From an uncultured Chitinophaga sp. (GTDB lineage: Bacteria; Bacteroidota; Bacteroidia; Chitinophagales; Chitinophagaceae), in contig NZ_CABHOU010000025.1 of the NCBI RefSeq assembly GCF_902168175.1, positions 62,001-126,000 of the forward strand: 64,000 nucleotides of DNA. Direction: 5' to 3'. The notes under the pieces were generated by a model that saw only the letters and a program-made list of their open reading frames with translations, made no database searches and was not told the origin of the DNA. Below, piece after piece: positions 1 to 9,595 of the stretch. Positions within the stretch are counted from its first letter, which is position 1; every line of letters begins with the position of its first letter. The translations under genes were made by a program, and so were the position numbers.

Positions 1-2784
1 ACGCAACCTAAAACAAGTGTTACCGCTTCGGTAACCCAATATAATGTAGATGGCTGGACGGCTAACTCCGAAACAGCTGATGGGTTGTTGCAGGGCCGCG
101 TAGCGGGTCTTAACAGCATTCGCCGCTCTGGTGTGCAGGGCGCAGGCGCCAACTTGTTCCTCCGGGGTTTTAATTCGCTGTATGCGACCAACAAACCGCT
201 GATCGTAATAGACAATATGCTCTATGATAATAACGATTACGGGCAGAGCATCATCGCCAACAACTACACCAATCCGCTGGCACTCATTGATCCTAAAGAC
301 ATCGATAACATTACCGTACTACGTGATGCTTCGTCTATTTACGGTACCAAAGGCGCCAACGGTGTTATTCTCATTACTACATCAAGAGCAAAAGAGCAGG
401 CTACCCGCATTAGTTTCGGCGCCTATTCGGGCTTTAACAGCGCACCCGACAAGTTACCGGTGATGAAAGCGGGCGACTACCGCACTTACCTCAGCGACAT
501 ACTGCAGAGTAAAGGTCTTACCGCCGCCCAAATCGCCGCCCAACCATTCATGAACGACGATCCGAAAGCGCCGGGATATGCCGCCTACCATTACGATACA
601 GACTGGCAGGATGAAGTGCTGAAAAGCAGCATGACCAATAACTTCTACCTGAAAGTAACCGGTGGCGACAACATTGCTACTTACGGTTTGAGCGTAGGCG
701 CCACCAAAAACAACGGCATCGTAAAAAACACCGATTTTTCGCGCTACAACACCCGTTTTAACGCAGAATTTAACTTTACGCAAAAGTTTACCGGTTACGC
801 TAACCTTAGCTTTGCCTACAACGAGCAAAACCTGAAAGACCAGGGACAGGCAGAACATACCGCGCCCATCTTCCTGTCGCTTATCAAATCCCCCTTCCTC
901 CACACCCATGTGTTGAACGACGAGGGTGTACAGAGCCCGAACCTTGCGCCGGTAGATACACTCGGCATTGGTAACCCATCTGTACTGATCGGTAAAATGC
1001 AGGCTTACAACAAATATTACCGTTTCCTCGGTTCTTTTGGCTTTAAATACGACATTAGTGACAACTGGAGCGCCAGCACATTATTTAGCGTGATGTACGA
1101 CAAAGTGCGCGAAAATATATTCGTGCCAAGCGTAGGCGTTGCGAAAGACACACTGGCCAATGCCATCGCCAAAAACAGGCTGGGCTCGCAGGTTAAACGC
1201 ATCTTCTCCCTTTACAGCGACAGCCGCATTAGTTATAACAAAAACATCAACAACGCTCATAACATTAGCGCCAATGTAGGTTTGCGTTACCAGAAAAATA
1301 GTGCTGAGCAGGATTTTGCGTATGGGTTTAACTCTGCTACCGACGAACTCGTAAGCGTGCAGAACGGTCTGGCCGGCTTACGGCAAGTTGGCGGTGGTAT
1401 TGGTGAATGGAACTGGATGAGCATTTACCTGAATGCCGACTACAGCTTCCTCAACAAGTACTTCCTTTCCTTTAATGTAGCTGCCGACGGCTCTTCGCGC
1501 TTCGGCAAAGACGTTGACAAAGGTATTAGCATGAGCGGCACACACTGGCCGGTAATGCCTTCTATCGGCGCAGCCTGGCTCATTTCTTCCGAAAACTTCA
1601 TGACCACCTCCTGGATCGACCTGTTGAAATTACGCGCTACTTACAGCATAACAGGCAACGACGATATTGGTAACTATACCGCCCGCCAAACTTATGGCGC
1701 ACAGAACCTGCTGGGTATGCAAGGCCTGGTAAGGAACGGTGTGGCCAACACCTCACTTCAATGGGAAACCGTGAAGAAATTCAATGCAGGCCTCGACTTC
1801 GCCATCCTGAACGAGCGCCTGAGTTTGAGCTTCGACGTGTTCAATAACAAAACGAGCAATATGCTGGTATACGAGGAAATTGGCGCAGCAACAGGCTTCT
1901 CCACTATCCTCACTAATAACGGCAGCATGAAAACAACCGGTTACGAAGCCGCCGTAAATGCGAGGATCGTCAACAGTCCGAAAGTGAAATGGGACCTGGG
2001 TGTGAACATGAGTACTTACAAAAACCAGATCATCTCTGTACCAGGCGGCAGCATTACCAATGAATATGCAGGTGCCACGCTGTACAGCGGTAACGGTTAT
2101 CCGGCCTCCCAGTTCTGGGGGTATAAAACAGATGGCGTGTATGCTACCACTGAACAAGCGCAGACTGCAGGTTTAAGGAAGAAAAACTTCGACGGCAGTT
2201 ACAGCTCATTCGGTGCAGGCGATGTAGCCTTCGTGGACCTTAACAACGATAAGATCATTGATGATGCCGACCGTCAGAACATCGGTAATCCTACTCCCGA
2301 TTATATCGGTGGTATCAGCAACCGAGTGATCTGGAAAAACTTTGAATTTAACGCCCTGTTCACCTTCAGCAAAGGTAACTCTGTATACAACTACACCCGT
2401 TACCGCCTCGAAAGCGCTTCGGGCGTAGAAAACCAATTGGTGAGTGTAAACAACAGGTGGCGTTATGAAGGGCAAACAGGCGCTTCTCCTAAAGCTACCT
2501 ACGGCGATCCGCTGGGCAACAGCCGCTTTTCCGACAGGTGGATAGAAGACGGATCTTACTTCCGCCTTCGCAGCCTTTCCCTGCAGTACTACATTCCCAT
2601 TCAGAAAAGCATCCTGAAAAGCGCTACCGTGTATGCCACCGGTAACAACCTTTTCACCCTCACCAATTATAAAGGGTACGATCCTGAGTTCAGCGCAAAC
2701 CCAAGCATATTTTCCCAGGGTATAGACACTGGCCTCGATCCGCAGTTCAGGAACGTGACATTGGGTGTAAGGATCGGATTGTAA
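1..2784 (+). CDS. SusC/RagA-type TonB-dependent outer-membrane transporter, 5' truncated by window edge
   Basis: The reading frame is open from base 1 to the stop at 2784, so the real start lies left of the window and 927 residues are visible. The first residues carry the end of the plug domain (LLQGRVAGLNSIRRSG, then LFLRGFNSLYATNKPLIVID and the typical YGTKGANGVILITT). The rest is the 22-strand beta-barrel, ending in an aromatic/hydrophobic strand (NVTLGVRIGL). The signal peptide and carboxypeptidase-regulatory-like domain would be outside the window. SusC proteins import glycan oligomers across the outer membrane with energy from TonB. It is followed 33 nt later by its SusD partner and then by rhamnogalacturonan enzymes, so the inferred cargo is rhamnogalacturonan-I oligosaccharides. 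The TTG at 85 is an internal codon, not a start. Confidence 0.93.
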   Translation, partial: TQPKTSVTASVTQYNVDGWTANSETADGLLQGRVAGLNSIRRSGVQGAGANLFLRGFNSLYATNKPLIVIDNMLYDNNDYGQSIIANNYTNPLALIDPKDIDNITVLRDASSIYGTKGANGVILITTSRAKEQATRISFGAYSGFNSAPDKLPVMKAGDYRTYLSDILQSKGLTAAQIAAQPFMNDDPKAPGYAAYHYDTDWQDEVLKSSMTNNFYLKVTGGDNIATYGLSVGATKNNGIVKNTDFSRYNTRFNAEFNFTQKFTGYANLSFAYNEQNLKDQGQAEHTAPIFLSLIKSPFLHTHVLNDEGVQSPNLAPVDTLGIGNPSVLIGKMQAYNKYYRFLGSFGFKYDISDNWSASTLFSVMYDKVRENIFVPSVGVAKDTLANAIAKNRLGSQVKRIFSLYSDSRISYNKNINNAHNISANVGLRYQKNSAEQDFAYGFNSATDELVSVQNGLAGLRQVGGGIGEWNWMSIYLNADYSFLNKYFLSFNVAADGSSRFGKDVDKGISMSGTHWPVMPSIGAAWLISSENFMTTSWIDLLKLRATYSITGNDDIGNYTARQTYGAQNLLGMQGLVRNGVANTSLQWETVKKFNAGLDFAILNERLSLSFDVFNNKTSNMLVYEEIGAATGFSTILTNNGSMKTTGYEAAVNARIVNSPKVKWDLGVNMSTYKNQIISVPGGSITNEYAGATLYSGNGYPASQFWGYKTDGVYATTEQAQTAGLRKKNFDGSYSSFGAGDVAFVDLNNDKIIDDADRQNIGNPTPDYIGGISNRVIWKNFEFNALFTFSKGNSVYNYTRYRLESASGVENQLVSVNNRWRYEGQTGASPKATYGDPLGNSRFSDRWIEDGSYFRLRSLSLQYYIPIQKSILKSATVYATGNNLFTLTNYKGYDPEFSANPSIFSQGIDTGLDPQFRNVTLGVRIGL

Positions 2785-2817
2785 AATTATCAACCTAAAA
2801 AACGAATTGCTACGATT

Positions 2818-4575
2818 ATGAAGAAGATATCAATAAAAATTTTCCTGCTGGCGGCCGCTGTGTCCGCAGGATCGGTATCGTGCAAAAAAATATTCGACGT
2901 AAAACCAAAAACAGAGCTGGACGTAAGCCAGATGTACCGCGACGTTTATGATGCAGATGCAGCATTAATTGGCCTGTACGGCAAATTCATGTTGCTCTCT
3001 GAACAATATATCATTTTGAACGAACTGCGGGCCGACATGCTGGAATACACCAGTAATGCAGACGAGAACCTGCGCCAGATAAGCACGCACAGCGCCACGG
3101 CCAGTAATCCGTATGCCAGTCCCCGCCCCTTCTACGAACTTATCATCAACTGTAATGATGTACTGAAGAATTTCGACATCATGCGGAAGGACAATAAACT
3201 GAATGAAACAGAATATGCGCATCGTTACTCTGATGTGGGCAGCCTGCGTTCGTTCCTGTACCTGCAGCTCGGCATCCACTTTGGCGAAGTGCCATACGTA
3301 ACCAGTGCGCTGGAAACCGTAGACGCGATCAAAGACCAGAAGAACTTTCCAAGATTGAGCTTTGACGCCCTGCTGGATACCCTCATTAAATTCGAAGAAG
3401 CCTTACCCTTTAAAGGAGAATACCCTGCCGGTACTAACCTGAACATCACCGTAGACGGTTACCCTACCGCCAAATGGTTCATCAACAAACGTGTGTTATT
3501 GGGCGACCTGCACCTGTGGAAAGGCAATTATAACAGCGCTGCCAGCTGGTACAGAGAAGTAATGGAAACAGGTACTACCGGTACCCAGAACGGATCGTAC
3601 TACAGCATGTATAAAGTAGGCTGGGACAGCAACGGCGATATAGATCACTACATTAACTATGGCCGTGCAGGTGATGCCAGCACGCTTACACTGAATTCGC
3701 AATGGCGTTTTATGTTCGAGCAGGCCATGACCACCGAAGGCTTCCGCAGAGAGTGGGTTTGGGCTATACCGTTCGATAATAAGTTTAAGCCGGGTAATCC
3801 TTTTATCAAACTGTTTTCGCCCGTTGGCGGTCAGTACCTGGTAAAACCTTCGCAGGATGCCATTGACAGGTGGAACAGTGAAAAACAGCGCCCTGTAACC
3901 GTAGCAGGCACTGTATCGGGCCTGCCTTACGATGCACGCGGTCAGCTTACCTGGCGTGAAATCGGCGGACAGCCAGTGGTAATGAAATACCTGTATAACT
4001 ACCTGAACTATCTGACCAATGCGCCTACCAATATTTTGCAGAAAGATGGTAAATGGTTCCTGTTCCGCCAAACGCACCTGCACATGCGTTTTGCCGAAGC
4101 CGCTAACCGTGCAGGTAAACACCGCCTTGCATGGGGTTTCTACAACTCCGGTTTCGCCGGCGCTTATCCTGCCAGCGGCTCCAATGTGACCAATTTCCAG
4201 AACACACTGTCAGAACCCTATCCGTTTAACTTCGACGGCCGTAACAGCGGCAGCACCGGCGTACCTTACTACAGGGCCGACTGGTACAGGAACATCGGCA
4301 TCAGGGCCAGGGCTAACCTTATTGACCAGGCCGTACCTGCTACCGACAGCTTACTGAACATCGAAAGCGGATTGATTAATGAAACAGCTCTCGAAAACGG
4401 ATTTGAAGGCACCCGCTGGCCCGACCTGCTGCGCATCGCTTTGCGTCGTAACGACCCGGCTTTCCTTGCTGATAAAGTATATGCCAAATTACAGAAAGAC
4501 GGTGTTGCCGAAGCTTCTGCCGTAAGAGCCAAACTGATGAACAAGGCAAACTGGTACCTGCCTTTTAACTTTTAG
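2818..4575 (+). CDS. SusD/RagB-family glycan-binding outer-membrane lipoprotein
   Basis: 585 residues. The N-terminus is a lipoprotein signal peptide with lipobox GSVSC (Cys at about residue 22), followed by the SusD-typical start KIFDVKPKTELD. The body matches the SusD family in length and layout, with an N-terminal TPR-like helical half (YDADAALIGLYG, LRSFLYLQLGIHFGEVPYV) and a C-terminal RagB/SusD part (EGTRWPDLLRIALRRNDP near the end). SusD proteins form a surface-exposed lid on the SusC barrel and bind the glycan. The gene sits 33 nt after the SusC gene and 25 nt before the GH106 gene, so all are probably cotranscribed. Substrate is inferred from the neighbours. Confidence 0.93.
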   Translation: MKKISIKIFLLAAAVSAGSVSCKKIFDVKPKTELDVSQMYRDVYDADAALIGLYGKFMLLSEQYIILNELRADMLEYTSNADENLRQISTHSATASNPYASPRPFYELIINCNDVLKNFDIMRKDNKLNETEYAHRYSDVGSLRSFLYLQLGIHFGEVPYVTSALETVDAIKDQKNFPRLSFDALLDTLIKFEEALPFKGEYPAGTNLNITVDGYPTAKWFINKRVLLGDLHLWKGNYNSAASWYREVMETGTTGTQNGSYYSMYKVGWDSNGDIDHYINYGRAGDASTLTLNSQWRFMFEQAMTTEGFRREWVWAIPFDNKFKPGNPFIKLFSPVGGQYLVKPSQDAIDRWNSEKQRPVTVAGTVSGLPYDARGQLTWREIGGQPVVMKYLYNYLNYLTNAPTNILQKDGKWFLFRQTHLHMRFAEAANRAGKHRLAWGFYNSGFAGAYPASGSNVTNFQNTLSEPYPFNFDGRNSGSTGVPYYRADWYRNIGIRARANLIDQAVPATDSLLNIESGLINETALENGFEGTRWPDLLRIALRRNDPAFLADKVYAKLQKDGVAEASAVRAKLMNKANWYLPFNF

Positions 4576-4600
4576 ACGATTAAAATAGTAACTTATAGAC

Positions 4601-7453
4601 ATGTTGAAATGGAACCATCTGTGCATATGTGCCCTGCTAACTGCCAACGCCGCTTCGGCGCAGGTAAAGTGGCCAACGGTAACCCAAAGTGCCAAACCCT
4701 GGACCCGCTGGTGGTGGGAAGGGAGTGCTGTAACTGAATCCGGCCTCACCGCCACTATGGAACTGTATAAAAAAGCAGGACTGGGTGGATTGGAAATAAC
4801 ACCGATTTACGGCGTTAAAGGACAGGAGAAAGAATTCATCCCCTTTCTATCAAACAAATGGATGGACCGGCTGCAATACACCTTAAAAGAAGGCAAAAGG
4901 CTGGGATTAGGGATAGATATGGCCACCGGTACCGGCTGGCCCTTCGGAGGGCCCTGGGTAACAGACGACGATGCCAGTAAATATGTCACTTATAAAACTT
5001 ATCAACTCCAATCCGGCGCGCTCCTCAGCGAGCCGGTGGAGTTTATACAGGAACCGTTGTTCCGCAGCGCTAACAGTACACCCTTCGATAAAACACCGGA
5101 AGTACTGGAGCCTATATCGGCCACCAAAAACCTGCAACAACTGGCAATAGACCAGGTACGTTTTAAAAAGCCACTGCCACTGATAGCCCTGCTGGCGTAC
5201 GATGCAAAAGGCAACGTAACCGACGTTACCGCGAAAGTGGGCAAAGATGGAAAATTGAACTGGAAACCAGCTACCCATGTTACCCTCTACGCCCTGTTCC
5301 AGGGATGGCATGGTAAGATGGTAGAACGCGCCGCACCCGGCGGCGAAGGCATGGCAATTGATCACTTCTCCCTGCCAGCTATTCAACACTACCTTGGTCA
5401 TTTCGATACCGCTTTTAAAGGCCGCGATTTATCCAGCCTGCGCAGTTTCTTCAACGACTCTTACGAGGTAGATGATGCAAGAGGACAATCGAACTGGACA
5501 CCTGAATTTTTTGCGGAGTTCAAAAAGCGTCGCGGGTATGATCTGAAGAATGAATTACCTGCGCTGTTCGAAAAAAGCGAAAATGAACATCACCTGCGTG
5601 TACTCTACGATTACCGCATGACGGTGTCCGACCTGCTGCTGGAAAAGTTCACACAGCCCTGGCATACATGGGCGAAAGCAAAAAACAAACTGATTCGCAA
5701 CCAGAGCCATGGCTCCCCTTCAAACATACTTGATTTGTACGAGGCCATCGATATCCCTGAAACAGAGGGTACCGATATCCTGCGTTTCAAATTCGCGACC
5801 TCGGCTACCAGCATTGCAGGCAAACCATTTGCCTCTGCAGAAGCAGCCACCTGGCTCGACGAACATTTTAAATCTACTTTAGGTGATGTGAAACAGTCGG
5901 TGGACAAATACTTTATCGGCGGTGTAAACCACATCTTTTACCATGGCACTAACTACTCACCACCCGGTGCAGCCTGGCCCGGCCAGTTGTTTTATGCCGC
6001 TGTTCACTTCACACCCGCCAATCCCTTCTGGAGGGATTTTGACGCTTTAAACAACTACGTAGCCCGCTGCCAGAGTTTCTTACAGCAAGGCAAAAGCGAT
6101 AACGATGTATTGCTTTACTTCCCCTTCCACGACCGCAACTCTCAAACCGGCCGCGACCTGTTACATCACTTCGATGGCATGGAAGGCTTTGGCAAAACCA
6201 GTTTTGAATTTGCAGGAGAAGAACTGCTGAAGAACGGTTATGCTTTCGATATGATATCCGACAAACAGGTGCTTAAACTTACAGGCAAACTGCAATCGGT
6301 TGGTGGCAACTACCAGGCATTGTTATTGGCAGATGTAAAGTACCTGCCGCTGGAAACACTGCAAAAGCTCCTGCAGCTCGTAAACAACGGTGCTACGCTG
6401 CTCGTGTATAAACAATTACCACAGGACGTGCCTGGTTTGGGTAACCTGGCTGCAAGGCAGGCGGCCTTTAAGAAACTGATCTCCGGCATTCGTTTTAACA
6501 GTGAAGGACAGGCCATCATCGGTAAAGGAAAAATAATCATCCACAAAGACATTAACGAATTACTGGCGGCCGGTAAAGTACGCCAGGAGCAAATGGACGG
6601 ACTGGAATTTGTAAGAAGGCGCGTGAACAACGGGCATTATTACTTCATCAGCAATCCTACCGGCAAACGTTTTACTGGTTACATTACACCGGCCGTACAG
6701 GAAAAATACGTACTGGCATTTGATCCTATGCAACAACGCGCGGGCATTGCCAACACGCAAACAGGTGCAGATAAACGCCAGCAGGTGTTTATTGACCTGG
6801 AAGCCGGCGAAAGCTGTATACTGCAAACTGGTAACACACCATTCTCCGCATCTCCTTACCCTTATACTACACCCACCGGCAAACCGGAGGTAATTAACGG
6901 TGCCTGGACTTTAGAATTTCTCGAAGGCGGCCCGTCGTTACCCGCCACCGCCACGCTGAACAAACCAACGGCGTGGACAGCACTGGAACAACCCGGTGTT
7001 AAAGAATTTTCCGGCACCGCGAAATACAGCGTAAACTTTAAACAACCCGCTCATCAAAATAATGCAGACGCCTGGGTAATAGACCTTGGCAAAGTTTCGC
7101 AAAGTGCGGAAATTGTACTGAACGGGAAAAAGATCGCTAAACTGATCGGCCCTGTGTTCAGGTACACCATTCCGGCCGACGCTTTTAAAGCCGACAACCA
7201 GCTGGAGATCATCGTTACCAATGGTATGGCGAACCGCATTATCGATATGGAGAAAAAAGGCATCAGCTATAAAAACTTCTATAATATCAATTTCCCTGCA
7301 AGAAAAGCAGAGAATCGCGGCACCGACGGACTGTTTACGGCCGTTAACTGGCAACCCGAACCTTCGGGACTGTTATCGGAAGTTACCTTAACACCGGTGA
7401 AAGTATCACAGCAGAAAGCGATTAAAAAAGATATGTTACAAGCCGTTCCTTAA
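4601..7453 (+). CDS. Secreted alpha-L-rhamnosidase, glycoside hydrolase family 106
   Basis: 950 residues with an N-terminal signal peptide (hydrophobic stretch ending ANAASAQ, cleavage near residue 20). The opening after cleavage, AKPWTRWWWEGSAVTESGL followed by KAGLGGLEITPIYG and IDMATGTGWPFGGPWV, is the typical start of GH106 catalytic domains. Further family-like segments are IRNQSHGSP (about residue 370) and ETEGTDILRFKFATSATSIAGKPFASAEA (about 385-415). The C-terminal third looks like a beta-sandwich carbohydrate-binding/jelly-roll region. GH106 enzymes are inverting, calcium-dependent rhamnosidases acting on pectin fragments, including RG-I and RG-II. In this operon the likely job is removing rhamnose from non-reducing ends of RG-I oligomers produced by the lyase. 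Exact linkage specificity cannot be read from sequence. Confidence 0.88.
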   Translation: MLKWNHLCICALLTANAASAQVKWPTVTQSAKPWTRWWWEGSAVTESGLTATMELYKKAGLGGLEITPIYGVKGQEKEFIPFLSNKWMDRLQYTLKEGKRLGLGIDMATGTGWPFGGPWVTDDDASKYVTYKTYQLQSGALLSEPVEFIQEPLFRSANSTPFDKTPEVLEPISATKNLQQLAIDQVRFKKPLPLIALLAYDAKGNVTDVTAKVGKDGKLNWKPATHVTLYALFQGWHGKMVERAAPGGEGMAIDHFSLPAIQHYLGHFDTAFKGRDLSSLRSFFNDSYEVDDARGQSNWTPEFFAEFKKRRGYDLKNELPALFEKSENEHHLRVLYDYRMTVSDLLLEKFTQPWHTWAKAKNKLIRNQSHGSPSNILDLYEAIDIPETEGTDILRFKFATSATSIAGKPFASAEAATWLDEHFKSTLGDVKQSVDKYFIGGVNHIFYHGTNYSPPGAAWPGQLFYAAVHFTPANPFWRDFDALNNYVARCQSFLQQGKSDNDVLLYFPFHDRNSQTGRDLLHHFDGMEGFGKTSFEFAGEELLKNGYAFDMISDKQVLKLTGKLQSVGGNYQALLLADVKYLPLETLQKLLQLVNNGATLLVYKQLPQDVPGLGNLAARQAAFKKLISGIRFNSEGQAIIGKGKIIIHKDINELLAAGKVRQEQMDGLEFVRRRVNNGHYYFISNPTGKRFTGYITPAVQEKYVLAFDPMQQRAGIANTQTGADKRQQVFIDLEAGESCILQTGNTPFSASPYPYTTPTGKPEVINGAWTLEFLEGGPSLPATATLNKPTAWTALEQPGVKEFSGTAKYSVNFKQPAHQNNADAWVIDLGKVSQSAEIVLNGKKIAKLIGPVFRYTIPADAFKADNQLEIIVTNGMANRIIDMEKKGISYKNFYNINFPARKAENRGTDGLFTAVNWQPEPSGLLSEVTLTPVKVSQQKAIKKDMLQAVP

Positions 7454-7477
7454 CAGACGGAAAACCACGACTATTAC

Positions 7478-9595
7478 ATGAAAGTTGCTCTATTTATTTT
7501 AAGTGCGTTCAGCTTTATGACGGCCAATGCCCAGCGCATTAACCGCGAAGCGCTCGTGCGCAGACACACCGTTCGTATTCAACAGGCCGATTCCTTATCG
7601 TCGCTCTCACTCGGCAACGGTAACTTCGCATTTACTGCCGACATTACCGGCCTGCAAAGCTTTCCCGATACTTATGCCGGTGGCGTGCCTCTGGGCACTC
7701 AATCGGTATGGGGCTGGCACAGCTATCCTAACACAGAACAGCTGCGGTTCGATGAAACGCTGCGTGTATATGATCTCGATGGTCGAAAAATCCCTTATGC
7801 TGTTCAGATAAAAGAACCGGAGCGGAATAAGAAAGCTGTAGAGTATTTCCGTGTAAACCCTCATCGTTTGCAATTGGGCAATGTTGGTTTAGTATTGATA
7901 AAAGAAGATGGCAGCAAAGCGGCGATAGGTGATATTAAAAACATTAAACAGGAACTGGATATGTGGACGGGGGAGCTTCGCAGTTCCTTTACCGTGGAAA
8001 ATCAGCCGGTGCAGGTAACTACTTATTGTCACCAGCAGCAGGATGCGATTTCTTTCCGCATTAACTCACCACTTTTAGCCTTACAGCGTATAAAAGTACA
8101 GGTGCAGATACCATCGCCTAACGGTCAGTTTAAAGACGTGGGTAACAACTTTGTAAATTACAGCGGGCAGCGCCTCGAACTAATCAGTCAGCCCGCAGGC
8201 ATTGCGCTAAAAGTATTGATAGATACCAGTTCCTACTTTGTAACGATGGCCTGGCAGCAGGCCGCAGCGATGCAGATGCAGAACAACCGCCTGTTGATCA
8301 ATCCAGGTACGGGCGCGCAGTTTAACTGCACCGTAGCCTTTTCCGAAAAGCAGCCATCGCAGCCCCTCCCGGCTTTTGATCAAACGGCACTAAGCAGCAA
8401 AACAAGCTGGAAAGCATTTTGGTTAAGTGGCGGCGCGGTAGACTTTGCGGGGAGTAAGGACAAAAGAGCGGCGGAACTGGAAAGGCGCATTATCCTTTCT
8501 CAATACCTTACCAAAATACAATGTTCAGGCGCTTATCCTCCGCAGGAAACAGGACTTACATTCAACAGTTGGTATGGCAAACCTCACCTTGAAATGCACT
8601 GGTGGCATGCCGTACATTTTGCTTTATGGGGCAGGCCCGAGCTGATGGAGAAAAGTCTTGACTGGTACTTCAAAGCAGCGCCGCTGGCTAAGGAGCAGGC
8701 TCAAACTCAACACTTCGACGGACTGCGCTGGCAGAAGATGGTAGACCACGAAGGAAACATATCACCATCGTCCGTTGGCTCGTTCCTGATATGGCAGCAA
8801 CCGCATTTCATTTACATGGCCGAATTGCTGTACCGCAGCAAACCCGGTAATGCCGTGCTGGATAAATACAAAGAGCTGTTGTTTGCTACGGCAGATTTCA
8901 TGGCCTCCTACCCTGTGTATGATTCTGTAAAAAAGCATTACAACCTTGGCAGGGGACTTATACCGGCACAGGAATGCTTCGATGCCGTAAGTACGTTCAA
9001 TCCTACTTACGAACTGGCTTACTGGCACTGGGCGCTGAATGTAGCGCAACAGTGGCGTAAACGCGCCGGACTTCCGCGTAACGAGAAATGGGATCAAGTA
9101 CTGAACAACCTCGCTCCGTTACCTAAACAAAATGATGTATACCTGGCTACCGAAAGCACGCCGGATTGTTATACCAACGAGCGTTACCTGGCCGATCATC
9201 CAGCCGTACTGGGCGCTTACAGCACTATTCCTGCCGCTAATGGTCTTGATACGACCATCATGCGTAATACACTTAACCTGGTATGGAAGATCTGGAAATG
9301 GAACGACACCTGGGGCTGGGACTTTCCGCTTACCGCAATGACAGCGGCCCGCCTGCACGACCCTGTCAAAGCAATAGACGCTTTACTGATGCCCATACGC
9401 ACAAATACTTACCTCGTAAACGGGCATAACTACCAGGATGGCAGGCTTACCATTTACCTGCCCGGCAACGGCGGTTTGTTAAGCGCCATCGCTATGATGT
9501 GTGCGGGTGTAGACGGCGATAAGGGCACTAACATAGGCATCCCTAAAAACGGCAACTGGAAAGTGAAGTGGGAAGGATTAAAAAAGATGTATTAA
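7478..9595 (+). CDS. Secreted (alpha/alpha)6 six-hairpin glycosidase-like protein of unassigned family
   Basis: 705 residues with a signal peptide ending MTANAQ (about residue 19). I do not recognise an experimentally named family. The N-terminal half resembles the beta-sandwich domain of GH65/GH95-type enzymes (LSSLSLGNGNFAFTADITG, GTQSVWGWHSYPN). The C-terminal half reads as an alpha/alpha barrel with conserved-looking acidic and aromatic motifs: KPHLEMHWWHAVHFALWGR (about 366-384), DGLRWQKMVD, PAQECFDAVSTFNPTYELAY and NDTWGWDFPLTAMTAARL. Position between GH106 and the DUF4450-like gene implies a role on rhamnogalacturonan or its side chains, but substrate and mechanism are unknown. The stop codon overlaps the next gene's ATG by one base (TAATG), indicating translational coupling. 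Confidence 0.8.
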   Translation: MKVALFILSAFSFMTANAQRINREALVRRHTVRIQQADSLSSLSLGNGNFAFTADITGLQSFPDTYAGGVPLGTQSVWGWHSYPNTEQLRFDETLRVYDLDGRKIPYAVQIKEPERNKKAVEYFRVNPHRLQLGNVGLVLIKEDGSKAAIGDIKNIKQELDMWTGELRSSFTVENQPVQVTTYCHQQQDAISFRINSPLLALQRIKVQVQIPSPNGQFKDVGNNFVNYSGQRLELISQPAGIALKVLIDTSSYFVTMAWQQAAAMQMQNNRLLINPGTGAQFNCTVAFSEKQPSQPLPAFDQTALSSKTSWKAFWLSGGAVDFAGSKDKRAAELERRIILSQYLTKIQCSGAYPPQETGLTFNSWYGKPHLEMHWWHAVHFALWGRPELMEKSLDWYFKAAPLAKEQAQTQHFDGLRWQKMVDHEGNISPSSVGSFLIWQQPHFIYMAELLYRSKPGNAVLDKYKELLFATADFMASYPVYDSVKKHYNLGRGLIPAQECFDAVSTFNPTYELAYWHWALNVAQQWRKRAGLPRNEKWDQVLNNLAPLPKQNDVYLATESTPDCYTNERYLADHPAVLGAYSTIPAANGLDTTIMRNTLNLVWKIWKWNDTWGWDFPLTAMTAARLHDPVKAIDALLMPIRTNTYLVNGHNYQDGRLTIYLPGNGGLLSAIAMMCAGVDGDKGTNIGIPKNGNWKVKWEGLKKMY

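Noticed and set aside
2206-2793. 195-codon open frame antisense to the SusC gene
   Set aside because: It lies opposite a clear SusC coding region, lacks family motifs and is a by-product of codon use.
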